From assembly GCA_018716295.1 (NCBI GenBank), contig DVKC01000041.1, forward strand, positions 50,018 through 114,017: a stretch of DNA of 64,000 nucleotides. The letters are read 5' to 3'. A program made the position numbers and the translations under genes. Below are positions 7,806 through 15,744 of the stretch, in pieces. Numbering within the stretch: the first letter of the stretch is position 1; the number at the start of each line of letters is the position of its first letter. A model generated the notes under the pieces. The model did not search any database. It worked only from the letters and a program-made list of their open reading frames with translations, and was not told the origin of the DNA. The DNA is from Candidatus Avimuribaculum pullicola. Lineage in GTDB: Bacteria; Bacteroidota; Bacteroidia; Bacteroidales; Muribaculaceae.

Positions 7806-9131
7806 TCAATCTTTGTTCTTGTAAGGGACTATAATGCTTGTAGTTACTTGTAACGGATATGTGAAAATAGCGGCTTGTTCGCCTCCGATGTCGGTGTTGT
7901 TGGTGTTGCACACCAGCGTGTATTGTGTCAGGTGTGGTATGAGCCGTTGTGTATATTCGGGATTGTCGCGGTTGAGCAGGTCAAGGGCCATTTTTATGGC
8001 GATGATTGTCACGAAATTCACATCGGCCGATATGCCGGGTTCGAAGCTCACTTTTGCCAAATCCTCTTCGGTGGTGTAGAATCGGCGGTTTTGCGTCACG
8101 CGTCCCGATACGTATCCCACTGCGTCGAGGAAGTCGTCGTAGGTCGGTTGCCCTTGTGGAAGGCAATAGAAGATTTCGCCGGCAAATGCCCTCTCCCAGC
8201 AGCCTACCGACATGAAAGGCATTCCAGCCTCGACCGACAACTGGCATGCGTAGAGGTCGCCCTCGCGGTTGTCGGCACCGCCGATAGCTATCGACGAGCT
8301 GCCGCAAAATGCGATAACCTCGTCGCGGTCAACTTCTTGTATCATGCAATTCTTCTTCACCACCTTGGCGTATGGATTGATTTGCAATATGCGGTCGGCC
8401 ACGGCATCGGTCTTGTAGCGTCCCACATCGTAAATTCCGCATTGGTGGCGGCAGATGTTGTGGTAGCCGAATATGTCGTTGTCAACCAGCATGAATCGTC
8501 CCACGCCAGCCTTGGCAAGCTCTACAGCCACAAGGCTGCCCACCGAGCCGCACCCTATTAGCAGCGCGCCCTTGTCGAGCATTATCGACGATTCGAGTAT
8601 GCCTGTGTTGCGCGAGAACACATCGAGCTTGAGCGAATATGCCTCGGTTTTCACCTCGATGAATGTTTTGCATTGTATTATGTGCAAAGCATCGTTTTCC
8701 CAGTAGCCTACGACACGGTCTTCGCGGTTCCACCAGTCGGCTATTTCCTTGGCAGTATCTTCGTTGCCAAGCAGTGTCGCCAACTTGGCTTCGATTTCTT
8801 GGCGCGAGGCTCTGCTGGCGGTCGCTTCAGCTGCTTTCCTGTTTTTGACCGCAGCTTGGAAGCGTTCGGCGGCAGTGAGGTTCTTGTCGATTTTCACGTC
8901 AAGCAATTCTACCTTTTGCTGCAGCGCGGCGAAAATATTCACAGGGACAATGCATCCCACCACTTCTACTCTCGATTGGTCGATGTTGGCATCGGCCGGC
9001 GTGATGTTGAAGTAGTTGGAATTTTCGACGTAGTAGCCGGTAAGCATTGTTATGCCATATTGCTTTCCTGCCGTGGTCAAGTCGGCAGGAAGCAATATGC
9101 GGGGTTCGGGACGTTTCTTAGATATTTCCAT
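7806..9131 (-). CDS. ThiF/E1-like adenylyltransferase of a ubiquitin-like conjugation operon
   Basis: 441 residues. An N-terminal domain of about 180 residues, including an Ala/Arg-rich helix, precedes the E1 adenylation fold. The fold shows GCGSVG at 193-198, VDND at 216-219, NICRHQCG with conserved Asn and Arg at 225-228, Lys240, and GGADN at 284-288. Cys311 (SVGCWERAF) is a candidate thiol. Such enzymes adenylate the C-terminus of a ubiquitin-like protein with ATP and transfer it to a cysteine. Its first 14 bases overlap the JAMM gene. The lack of nearby thiamine or molybdopterin genes, and the E2 and JAMM partners, argue for conjugation rather than cofactor sulfur transfer. Confidence 0.85.
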   Translation of the reverse strand: MEISKKRPEPRILLPADLTTAGKQYGITMLTGYYVENSNYFNITPADANIDQSRVEVVGCIVPVNIFAALQQKVELLDVKIDKNLTAAERFQAAVKNRKAAEATASRASRQEIEAKLATLLGNEDTAKEIADWWNREDRVVGYWENDALHIIQCKTFIEVKTEAYSLKLDVFSRNTGILESSIMLDKGALLIGCGSVGSLVAVELAKAGVGRFMLVDNDIFGYHNICRHQCGIYDVGRYKTDAVADRILQINPYAKVVKKNCMIQEVDRDEVIAFCGSSSIAIGGADNREGDLYACQLSVEAGMPFMSVGCWERAFAGEIFYCLPQGQPTYDDFLDAVGYVSGRVTQNRRFYTTEEDLAKVSFEPGISADVNFVTIIAIKMALDLLNRDNPEYTQRLIPHLTQYTLVCNTNNTDIGGEQAAIFTYPLQVTTSIIVPYKNKD

Positions 9132-9843
9132 TGCTCACCAATTTTCTGATTATTTTTTTGAAGTCGTTATATGCATCATCGGGAGTGTATCCCTTTGCGC
9201 TTTTAATGTCGGCTTGCATGATGGTGTCGATTATCTCGGTGTTGCTTTCATCGCTGCCATCGTCATTGGCAACCTGTTCTTCGCGGCGAGTGGTGTCTTC
9301 TACTACGCCACGGCTATTGAACACTGGCAAATCTTCTTCGGTGGTGAAACGAAGTGCAACAAAGTCGTCGGGAATCATTTCGCCGTTATCGACATACCAG
9401 TCGATGTCTTCGTATTCGCCATGCTGATCGACGTGATACATGGTGATGCGCATCTTCGGGTCGCAGTTTACCAATGCCGATATTGCACCGTAACGCCTCC
9501 CTTTGGCAAATAGCAAATTGGTTTCGTCGTCGGTTGATGAAAACACGTCCATACTGCCAGGGTGCCGATGCCACAATCCCAACACTTGCATGCTGAGTCT
9601 GCCCTCGTATTGTGTGGCGACTACATTTTGCAGGTAATTGACAAATTCGGCATCATATTCAAAGTAGGCCTGGCGGTGTATGGTGTGGTAGCCAGGCGGG
9701 ATGTTTTCAATTACGACCCACACGCCATTGTCGAGGATATACCCGATGAGTATTCCACCTGTTTCGATGGGATGCTTGTCGATTGTTTCAGTCACAATGG
9801 CATTGAAAGCCCGTTGTGTGAACACTACGTAGGGTTTGTCCAT
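9118..9843 (-). CDS. JAMM/MPN-domain metalloprotease (deubiquitinase-like)
   Basis: 241 residues with a complete JAMM zinc site: Glu27 in IETGGILIG, then His92-x-His94-x7-Ser102-x-x-Asp105 (HRHPGSMDVFSSTD). This is the catalytic set of eukaryotic Rpn11/AMSH proteases and bacterial relatives that release ubiquitin-like proteins. The C-terminal third (about residues 180-241) is acidic and then helical with no known domain. The gene lies 7 bases after the E2-like gene and overlaps the E1-like gene by 14 bases. The activity is well supported by the intact motif; the substrate is unknown. Confidence 0.9.
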   Translation of the reverse strand: MDKPYVVFTQRAFNAIVTETIDKHPIETGGILIGYILDNGVWVVIENIPPGYHTIHRQAYFEYDAEFVNYLQNVVATQYEGRLSMQVLGLWHRHPGSMDVFSSTDDETNLLFAKGRRYGAISALVNCDPKMRITMYHVDQHGEYEDIDWYVDNGEMIPDDFVALRFTTEEDLPVFNSRGVVEDTTRREEQVANDDGSDESNTEIIDTIMQADIKSAKGYTPDDAYNDFKKIIRKLVSNGNI

Positions 9844-9850
9844 AGCTGTG

Positions 9851-10636
9851 TCAAATTCCGTCGGGTCGGTTGAAGTCGGCTTCGCTCAGTTCCCCTATCA
9901 TCACTAATTCCAGAGCAGTGAGCCACTTGACGGCTAAGGCCAGTGTGGTGACAGCGGTCGAATAGGAATGGGCAGTATTGGTGAGGTCTTCGGCACGGGT
10001 GGTGCAGAGGAATTTCCCTCCTTCACCATCGTTTATCAGGTGGTGTGGATAGTATCCCAGCGCGTCGTGTACATCTTCCACGGTCGGTTGCCGCAGGTAC
10101 ACCCTTACAGTTCCGCCCATGACTGGGGTAGGGTAGTTGGGTGGGTATATTGCCAGCAATTCCCATTCCATGTCTTCCATGAAGCCAGGTTTTACTGTCC
10201 CAATCCAGCACATGCTGCCGTCTTCCAGTTTATAGAGTTCAAAATTTTTGAAAGGAGATTGGCGCATGAGGTCGATTTCGTCGTCGAGCATTTGAGGGTC
10301 GCGCTCATACCATTGAGCAGCCAGCTTGCCAGGTTGCGTGGTCAATTCTGTGCGTTCTTTCCCAGTAGTGTCGCCTTTGTCGCCCAATTGCACGGGACGT
10401 CCTTCCACCAAGTCCTTGGCTACCTTTTTTGCCGACTTGATTTTTGTTGGGTCTAATGCCAGTTTGCCAGGTTGTGTGGTCAATTTAGTGCGTTCTTTTC
10501 CAGTGGTGTCACCATTGTCGCCCAATTGCACAGGTCGTCCTTCCACTAAGTCCTTGGCCACTTTTTTTGCCGATTTCAGTTTTGTGGGGTCCAAAGCCAA
10601 ACGTCCGCTTGGGACCACGAGGAGATTTTTGTTCAT
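9851..10636 (-). CDS. E2-like (UBC fold) protein with N-terminal tandem repeats
   Basis: 261 residues. Residues 12-57 and 58-103 are tandem 46-residue repeats (42 of 46 identical), each containing a Lys-rich helix and ending in TTQPG. Residues 125-245 resemble a ubiquitin-conjugating domain: CWIGTV, then ELLAIYPPNYPTPVM matching the E2 YPxxxP segment, then HHLINDGEGGKFLC, where Cys211 lies at the place of the E2 catalytic cysteine (compare HPN...G-x-ICL). A C-terminal helix with W239 follows. It is first in the operon with JAMM, E1 and membrane genes. No separate ubiquitin-like gene is seen. The repeats are too short for a beta-grasp fold, so whether they are substrate, adaptor or modifier is open. 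Confidence 0.72.
   Translation of the reverse strand: MNKNLLVVPSGRLALDPTKLKSAKKVAKDLVEGRPVQLGDNGDTTGKERTKLTTQPGKLALDPTKIKSAKKVAKDLVEGRPVQLGDKGDTTGKERTELTTQPGKLAAQWYERDPQMLDDEIDLMRQSPFKNFELYKLEDGSMCWIGTVKPGFMEDMEWELLAIYPPNYPTPVMGGTVRVYLRQPTVEDVHDALGYYPHHLINDGEGGKFLCTTRAEDLTNTAHSYSTAVTTLALAVKWLTALELVMIGELSEADFNRPDGI
10328..10603 (-). repeat. Two 138-bp in-frame coding repeats in the E2-like gene
   Basis: Bases 10466-10603 and 10328-10465 encode the two 46-residue units. Only four residues differ (R/K, L/I, N/K, K/E) and the DNA is also closely similar, which points to a recent in-frame duplication. A third unit start (GKLA) follows before the E2 domain. Confidence 0.9.
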
Positions 10637-10767
10637 AATAGTTTAGTTTTAATGGCAGGTTCTTTTAATGGTGTTTAGCTTGACGAAGTCGGCAGAACCT
10701 ATTATCCAATCTTCTACAATAATAAACTCTCTATATTGTTAGTTGTTGCTAAGTGCATTCGATAATG

Positions 10768-10799
10768 CAAATATAAGTATTTATTTGTTCATTGGCAAC
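10768..10799 (-). promoter_or_regulatory. Promoter of the E2/JAMM/E1 operon
   Basis: On the minus strand: GTTG (complement of 10796-10799), a 20-base spacer, and TATATTTG (complement of 10768-10775). The predicted start near 10761 gives a leader of about 125 bases. The leader holds an AGGTTCT/AGAACCT hairpin (10656-10662 with 10693-10699). Confidence 0.5.
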
Positions 10800-10864
10800 A
10801 TTGCAGCCATTAGTGTAAAATGATGTTCATAGCCAATCGTGATGAATTTTAATGGATTCGTTTG

Positions 10865-11272
10865 CTAAGAATTTTTGGGGCTGCTCGGACGTTGCTTTTT
10901 GCTGTAAGCATTTTGTGCTTCAGATACAGCGGCAAGATTGGTTGAGGAAGTTTCCACATCATTAAATGAATATGGAACAGGAATATTGATAAGTTCAAGC
11001 CCTAACGATTCTTGCAAGGCAGATATTGTTTCCAAAGTCAAATTTTCTTGCCCTTTAAGCAATTTGGCAATATATGAAGGAGAAACGCCTATGCTATTGG
11101 CCAACTCTTTCTGTGTCATGCCTTTTTGATGTAAGCAGAAACGTATGGACAGTGCTATGTTTTGTGAAAGGCGCAGCCATTTTCGGTTGCGTTTCCTGTA
11201 TTCCTCGGCTTGTATGTCTTCCATTGGCCGGTCTTTGGCAATGGCTTTTAGCTTTTCAATATTGAAATTCAT
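10865..11272 (-). CDS. XRE-family helix-turn-helix protein (antitoxin-like)
   Basis: 135 residues. Residues 35-95 form a Cro/C1-type helix-turn-helix (SIRFCLHQKGMTQKELANS, then VSPSYIAKLLKG, then ENLTLETISALQESLG). The first 30 residues are charged and the tail is Ser/Lys-rich. The layout is that of HigA-like antitoxins that repress their own operon. The gene normally paired with it should lie just upstream, where only a broken toxin-like reading frame is found (11329-11451). It therefore looks orphaned, and may now act as a stand-alone repressor. It is 229 bases upstream of the E2-like gene; control of that operon is possible but unproven. Confidence 0.8.
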   Translation of the reverse strand: MNFNIEKLKAIAKDRPMEDIQAEEYRKRNRKWLRLSQNIALSIRFCLHQKGMTQKELANSIGVSPSYIAKLLKGQENLTLETISALQESLGLELINIPVPYSFNDVETSSTNLAAVSEAQNAYSKKQRPSSPKNS

Positions 11273-11328
11273 ATTTATGTGTTTTGAGTGAGGTTATATA
11301 TCTTCCTCATCGATTATTCCGTTGATTC

Positions 11329-11451
11329 TCAACCAGGCTCTGCATATTCGATATCATTCCATTCATATAGAAGACGGTCATATTCATTTTTGTCATGTCC
11401 GTCATATTGAATGCTATAAATATATGGAGGGAATATTTTGATTATTTCCAC
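11329..11451 (-). pseudogene. Decayed toxin-like gene remnant upstream of the XRE antitoxin
   Basis: From GTG 11451 the minus strand reads 40 residues (VEIIKIFPPYIYSIQYDG, then EYDRLLYEWNDIEYAEPG) before a TGA. The pattern of a short N-terminus with a Tyr/Trp/Asp-rich helix resembles toxins I associate with Bacteroidales XRE antitoxins. In the next frame the sequence continues SLVENQRNNR before another stop, which suggests a frameshift. The C-terminal part is missing before the antitoxin start. The family name cannot be given with certainty. Confidence 0.4.
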
Positions 11452-11602
11452 GACCGAGATTTATTAATACTGCAAATATAATACTTTGTGTTTAATTATA
11501 ATACAAAATACGCAAAAAATCAACTTATGGGTTGATTTTTATTGTTATTGCATAATAAGAGCGTCTGTTTGTTCACTTTATGCCGCTCCTTGGAGTTTGT
11601 GG

Positions 11603-11634
11603 CTTGGGGATATTGTGTAAAAGTAGTATTTTTG
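11603..11634 (+). promoter_or_regulatory. Candidate promoter of the CCA-transferase fusion gene
   Basis: CTTG at 11603-11606, a 20-base spacer and TATTTTTG at 11627-11634 fit the Bacteroidetes promoter with one mismatch. The start would be near 11641, 54 bases before ATG 11695. Confidence 0.45.
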
Positions 11635-11694
11635 TGTGAATTTGGGTGGCGCATGTGGTTTTGCTTGGCATGTGCCAGCGTGAAAATAATCAAG

Positions 11695-13629
11695 ATGGGA
11701 AATAAAGAAGAATTGAAATATGACAAGGGGCTTGTCTTGGAGCATCTCAAAGCCCCTGCTTTTGGAATTGTAGGCGAGGTTGCCGACGAGATGGGGCGTG
11801 AGTGTTATGTAGTTGGAGGGTATGTGCGTGACATATTCCTTGGTCGAGTATCCAAGGACATAGATTTCGTGACAGTAGGCAGTGGTATCGAAGTGGCCGA
11901 GAAAGTCCAGCAACGGCTTGGGCGGAAGGCATCGTTGGCTGTTTTCCGTAACTTTGGCACGGCGCAAGTGAAATGGCAGGGCGGTGAGCTTGAGTTTGTC
12001 GGGGCACGTCGCGAATCATACACCCGCGACAGCCGCAATCCTATTGTGGAAGATGGGACGCTTGACGATGACCAACGCCGCCGCGACTTTACAATCAATG
12101 CTATGGCTGTGTGTGTCAATCGTGGACGTTTCGGCGAGTTGCTCGACCCATTTGGTGGAATTGACGACTTGAACGCAGGTATTATACGTACACCACTCGA
12201 CCCCGACATAACTTTCTCGGACGACCCGTTGCGCATGATGAGGGCCATCAGGTTTGCCACGCAACTCGGTTTTGAGATATATCCCGATACATTTGCCGCT
12301 ATTGAGCGAAATCGCGAACGAATAGGCATAATTTCACATGAACGCATTGCCGATGAATTGATGAAGATTATGAAGTCGGGCACACCGTCGCGAGGTTTCA
12401 TGCTGCTCGACCGATGCCGCTTGCTCGAAATTATTTTCCCTGAATTGGCCGCGTTGAAAGGCGTGGAAACGATGAACGGGCGTGGGCATAAAGATAATTT
12501 CTTGCACACGATGCAGGTGCTTGACAACGTGGCTGCAAGCAGCGACAATGTGTGGTTGCGGTGGGCTGCGCTTTTGCACGATATTGCCAAACCTGCCACA
12601 AAACGTTATGATGAAAAACTCGGCTGGACGTTCCATAACCATAATTTCATAGGCGAAAAGATGGTGCCGCGTATATTCAAGCGCATGCGTTTGCCTATGA
12701 ACGAAAAAATGAAATATGTGGCCAAACTTGTGGGGTTGCACATGCGCCCGATAGCATTGGTCGAGGAGGTTGTCACAGACTCGGCAGTAAGACGACTGTT
12801 GTTTGATGCCGGTGATGATATCGATGACCTTATGACATTGTGTGCTGCCGACATCACATCGAAAAATCGAGAAAAAGTGCGCCGTTTCAAGGAAAATTAC
12901 GACCTCGTGCGGCGTAAGTTGGTGGAATTGGAGGAGAAAGACCGCATACGCAATTTCCAGCCGCCAGTTACTGGTGAAGAGATAATGACAACATTCGGCT
13001 TGAAGCCATGTAGCGAGGTGGGCAAGATTAAAGAAGCTATAAAGAATGCCATACTTGATGGCAAGGTGGCAAACGACCATGCGGCTGCACATCAGTTTAT
13101 GCTTGCCGTGGCTGTAGAAATGGGTTTGCGGCCTGTGGCGGTCGAGTCTTCGGTGCAGGGTGAAGCCCGTGAAGTGTATCATTCTCCGATTGGCGATATG
13201 CTGCTTGTGTCGGATGGTAAGGGGCTGGCTGAATGTCGATTTGTTGATGAAGTGGATATGGAGGCAAATGCTGCAAAGGGGAATGCCATTACCAACTTGG
13301 CTGCCAAACAGCTTGCCGAGTACTTTGCTGGTACGCGGCGCGATTTCACTGTGCCACTCTCGATGCATGGTACTGACTTCCAGCAACAAGTGTGGCAACA
13401 ATTGACAAAAATACCATACGGGACTTATATGACTTATGCACAAGTTGCTGCCGCTATAGGCAATCCGCAGGCAACTCGTGCCGTAGGGAACGCCAATGGT
13501 CGAAATCCTGTGGTTGTGATTGTACCGTGCCACCGCGTGCTTGCATCGGGTGGTCGTCTTGGTGGATATTCGGCAGGACTTGAACGCAAAGAATATTTGC
13601 TGAAGTTGGAATCAATAGCAGTGAAATAG
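11695..13629 (+). CDS. Fusion: CCA tRNA nucleotidyltransferase (with HD domain) + O6-alkylguanine-DNA alkyltransferase
   Basis: 644 residues in one uninterrupted frame. Residues 20-180 are a class II nucleotidyltransferase head: GGYVRD at 41-46, catalytic D55 and D57 in KDIDF, and RRRDFTINAM. Then come the RNA-binding neck/body and an HD phosphohydrolase domain (LLHDIAKP, H295 D296). Residues 493-642 are a complete Ogt/MGMT domain: HSPIGDMLLV, FQQQVWQQLTKIPYGTYMTYAQVA, and the active-site PCHRV with methyl-accepting Cys612, then GGYSAGLERK. The first part adds or repairs CCA on tRNA; the second removes alkyl groups from guanine. I know of no functional link between them, so the fusion is unusual. 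ATG 11695 was chosen because upstream residues lack family similarity. Confidence 0.9.
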   Translation: MGNKEELKYDKGLVLEHLKAPAFGIVGEVADEMGRECYVVGGYVRDIFLGRVSKDIDFVTVGSGIEVAEKVQQRLGRKASLAVFRNFGTAQVKWQGGELEFVGARRESYTRDSRNPIVEDGTLDDDQRRRDFTINAMAVCVNRGRFGELLDPFGGIDDLNAGIIRTPLDPDITFSDDPLRMMRAIRFATQLGFEIYPDTFAAIERNRERIGIISHERIADELMKIMKSGTPSRGFMLLDRCRLLEIIFPELAALKGVETMNGRGHKDNFLHTMQVLDNVAASSDNVWLRWAALLHDIAKPATKRYDEKLGWTFHNHNFIGEKMVPRIFKRMRLPMNEKMKYVAKLVGLHMRPIALVEEVVTDSAVRRLLFDAGDDIDDLMTLCAADITSKNREKVRRFKENYDLVRRKLVELEEKDRIRNFQPPVTGEEIMTTFGLKPCSEVGKIKEAIKNAILDGKVANDHAAAHQFMLAVAVEMGLRPVAVESSVQGEAREVYHSPIGDMLLVSDGKGLAECRFVDEVDMEANAAKGNAITNLAAKQLAEYFAGTRRDFTVPLSMHGTDFQQQVWQQLTKIPYGTYMTYAQVAAAIGNPQATRAVGNANGRNPVVVIVPCHRVLASGGRLGGYSAGLERKEYLLKLESIAVK

Positions 13630-13652
13630 GCACTGCCGATGAATATGCAAAT

Positions 13653-13691
13653 AAGCGGGGCTGCACATGCTTGAAATGTGCAGCCCCGCTT
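13653..13691. terminator. Bidirectional terminator hairpin
   Basis: A perfect 16-bp stem (AAGCGGGGCTGCACAT at 13653-13668 with 13676-13691) between the convergent fusion gene and LruC-domain gene. The T-tracts are weak on both sides. Confidence 0.7.
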
Positions 13692-13716
13692 GTGTTGGGT
13701 TATTTGTGTGATTGGT

Positions 13717-15588
13717 TTATTTTACTACATAGTCGCTTGAAGCAGGTGTGCGATACCAATCGTTGTCTTGGGCGTGGTCGGCAGCCCAAGTGGCAAATTG
13801 TGTGTATGCCACGTTGATGCTTGTGCGTTCGGTTGGCCACAGCCAATTGTTGCCATCAATGCAAATCATTTGCGGTGCGCTGCCAGCTTCGGGGGCTGCG
13901 ATGGTGGCTTGTCCATCGTTGCCGTCAACGACAATCGTAAATCCGCCCATGTCGGTCGATGCCATGCTGAAATCTGCACCGACTGTGATGCTTACAGGTG
14001 CGCCAGGATTACCTTTGCTTGTGGTGTTAAGCATTATTCCAGCACTGCTGCCAGGGATAAGCAGGTCGTGGATTTCGCCTATTTTGTTGTTCTTGAAATA
14101 AATAGTCGAAGCCAATTCACCACCAGCAGCAAGCGGTGTGATAGTGGCGGTTTCGCTGCCGGCCACGTGTGTGATGCTAATTACCACATCGTTAAAGTCG
14201 AAGTCGTCGATATTTCCCAAGTCTTCACAAGCCAAAATCCATGATTGAGCCTCGTCGATAGATGGTAATTGCTCAATGTTGCCATCGATTATGAATGCCA
14301 CATCGTTCCAATCTACACTATTTTGTCCTGCGGGAGTAGGCACACCATCAATGACCGAGAAGTTGCCGCCCCAGTCCTCAAAGCTGAGTATGTTCACGCC
14401 GTGAGTAGAGTACAGTGCCGACCCCGACATGTTGGTCCAGCCTTTTGCTTCAAATACTTCCTTGTTAAGTTCGGCGTTGGAGAACATGCACAGTGAGGCA
14501 TACATTGCAGGGCTTATTACATCGGCACCGTCGATATAGTCAACCCATTTGTCGGCACAGCCGGCACCTTCGGCATTATATCCACGTACAAGTCCGAAGT
14601 GTATTTCTTTCCCTGCGGGGAATGTGGTTGTTGGAGTGTAATCGTTAGCTGGATCGTAGTAAACGAGAGTGAATTTGCGATTGACAGCGTACTCGTTATT
14701 TGGAATCAACACATACTTGTCGGCTTTTTTCATTTCATCTACCGAGGCATTGGCATCGGTGTAGAAGTATATCAAGGCTGCAGCAGCATTTGTGTTGCGG
14801 TAAATGCCTATCAAAGAGATTTCGCCAGCTTCGGTGGTGCTGATTTTGTAATTTTGTGTGTAAGGGTATAGCTTGGTGATATTGTCATCGTCGGCTACAT
14901 ACATGTTGGCGCATGTTTCGGCCACATCTTGGTATTTCGAGCCTTGCAATTGGTATTCTTCACCTACTGCCAGATTGGAGTTGTCCCTGTTCCAGCCTTG
15001 GATGGCATATATGTCGCTGCCCCAGCTGCGATAGTATTCGTGGTAGTGGTTGTAGTTTATCAATGAGAAGTAGTCGGCACCAAATTGGTTGGTGTACATG
15101 CTGGGGAAGAAGTTGTAGTCAACGGCATACACTTTCTCTCTTTCGGCAAGTGCCACGTTGCTGCGGGTTTCGAGCAACGATTGAACGCCATTGAATGATA
15201 CCGATTGGGTGGTAGCGAGGTTTACGATTGCTACCTCGCGGCTTGCCGAGTTTTCATTCTTTACCACATAAACTTCATTGACCGAGCTTGGAAGGTCAAA
15301 CTTTATTGTTGCCGACCCATTTACCGTGGTGTTGGCAACAAGGTAGCTGCCTTGTTCGCTTTTGGTGTAGATGCTTACAGTGGCGGCATCACCTGTGTTT
15401 ACATTCAATGCGTGTTGCTTTGCTATGTTCCACGACTGGTCGGGATCGATGTCGCCAATTATTTTTTCCCAATTGTCGGCATATTCTTGTTTTGAATCAT
15501 TCTTGATTGACGGTTCATCGGGAGAACAACCTACCAACGTTGCCATACATGCCGTAGTGGCTAAAATTATACCTATTTGTCCTTTCAT
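13717..15588 (-). CDS. LruC domain-containing lipoprotein
   Basis: The ATG at 15588 starts a lipoprotein signal (MKGQIGIILATTACMATLVGC; the lipobox ends at Cys21), giving a protein of about 623 residues. The N-terminal half is beta-rich and unassigned. The C-terminal half carries the LruC signature: DWNDVAFIIDG, then ACEDLGNIDDFDFNDVVI, then repeated acidic turns. The family occurs in surface lipoproteins of Bacteroidota. DxD-rich loops suggest calcium binding; the ligand is unknown. TAACTTTG, a good -7 element, lies in the minus-strand leader near 15637-15644, without a clear -33. The gene is isolated and convergent with the fusion gene. Confidence 0.82.
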   Translation of the reverse strand: MKGQIGIILATTACMATLVGCSPDEPSIKNDSKQEYADNWEKIIGDIDPDQSWNIAKQHALNVNTGDAATVSIYTKSEQGSYLVANTTVNGSATIKFDLPSSVNEVYVVKNENSASREVAIVNLATTQSVSFNGVQSLLETRSNVALAEREKVYAVDYNFFPSMYTNQFGADYFSLINYNHYHEYYRSWGSDIYAIQGWNRDNSNLAVGEEYQLQGSKYQDVAETCANMYVADDDNITKLYPYTQNYKISTTEAGEISLIGIYRNTNAAAALIYFYTDANASVDEMKKADKYVLIPNNEYAVNRKFTLVYYDPANDYTPTTTFPAGKEIHFGLVRGYNAEGAGCADKWVDYIDGADVISPAMYASLCMFSNAELNKEVFEAKGWTNMSGSALYSTHGVNILSFEDWGGNFSVIDGVPTPAGQNSVDWNDVAFIIDGNIEQLPSIDEAQSWILACEDLGNIDDFDFNDVVISITHVAGSETATITPLAAGGELASTIYFKNNKIGEIHDLLIPGSSAGIMLNTTSKGNPGAPVSITVGADFSMASTDMGGFTIVVDGNDGQATIAAPEAGSAPQMICIDGNNWLWPTERTSINVAYTQFATWAADHAQDNDWYRTPASSDYVVK

Positions 15589-15744
15589 AATGGTTAAAAT
15601 TAATTGTAAATTAGAGGAATTATTATATATATTGTGCAAAGTTAGGGATAAAATTTGAAATGTAATAGAAATTAGCAAAAAATAATTATTTAAAACACAT
15701 TGTGAGGGCGCAGTGGTGCGTTATCATTAAAAAAGAGTTGTTGT

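Noticed and set aside
7806..9131. The E1-like gene as thiF or moeB of cofactor synthesis
   Set aside because: No thiamine or molybdopterin genes are nearby, and the gene overlaps a JAMM gene and follows an E2-like gene, which fits conjugation better.
7806..10636. The E1/JAMM/E2 operon as a CBASS or PRTRC system
   Set aside because: No CD-NTase or CBASS effector and no ParB-like or other PRTRC components are present; only the conjugation enzymes match.
12334..13533. A 399-codon minus-strand frame opposite the CCA-transferase fusion
   Set aside because: The plus-strand frame carries all catalytic motifs of two known families; the antisense frame is His/Cys-rich, as expected for a shadow.
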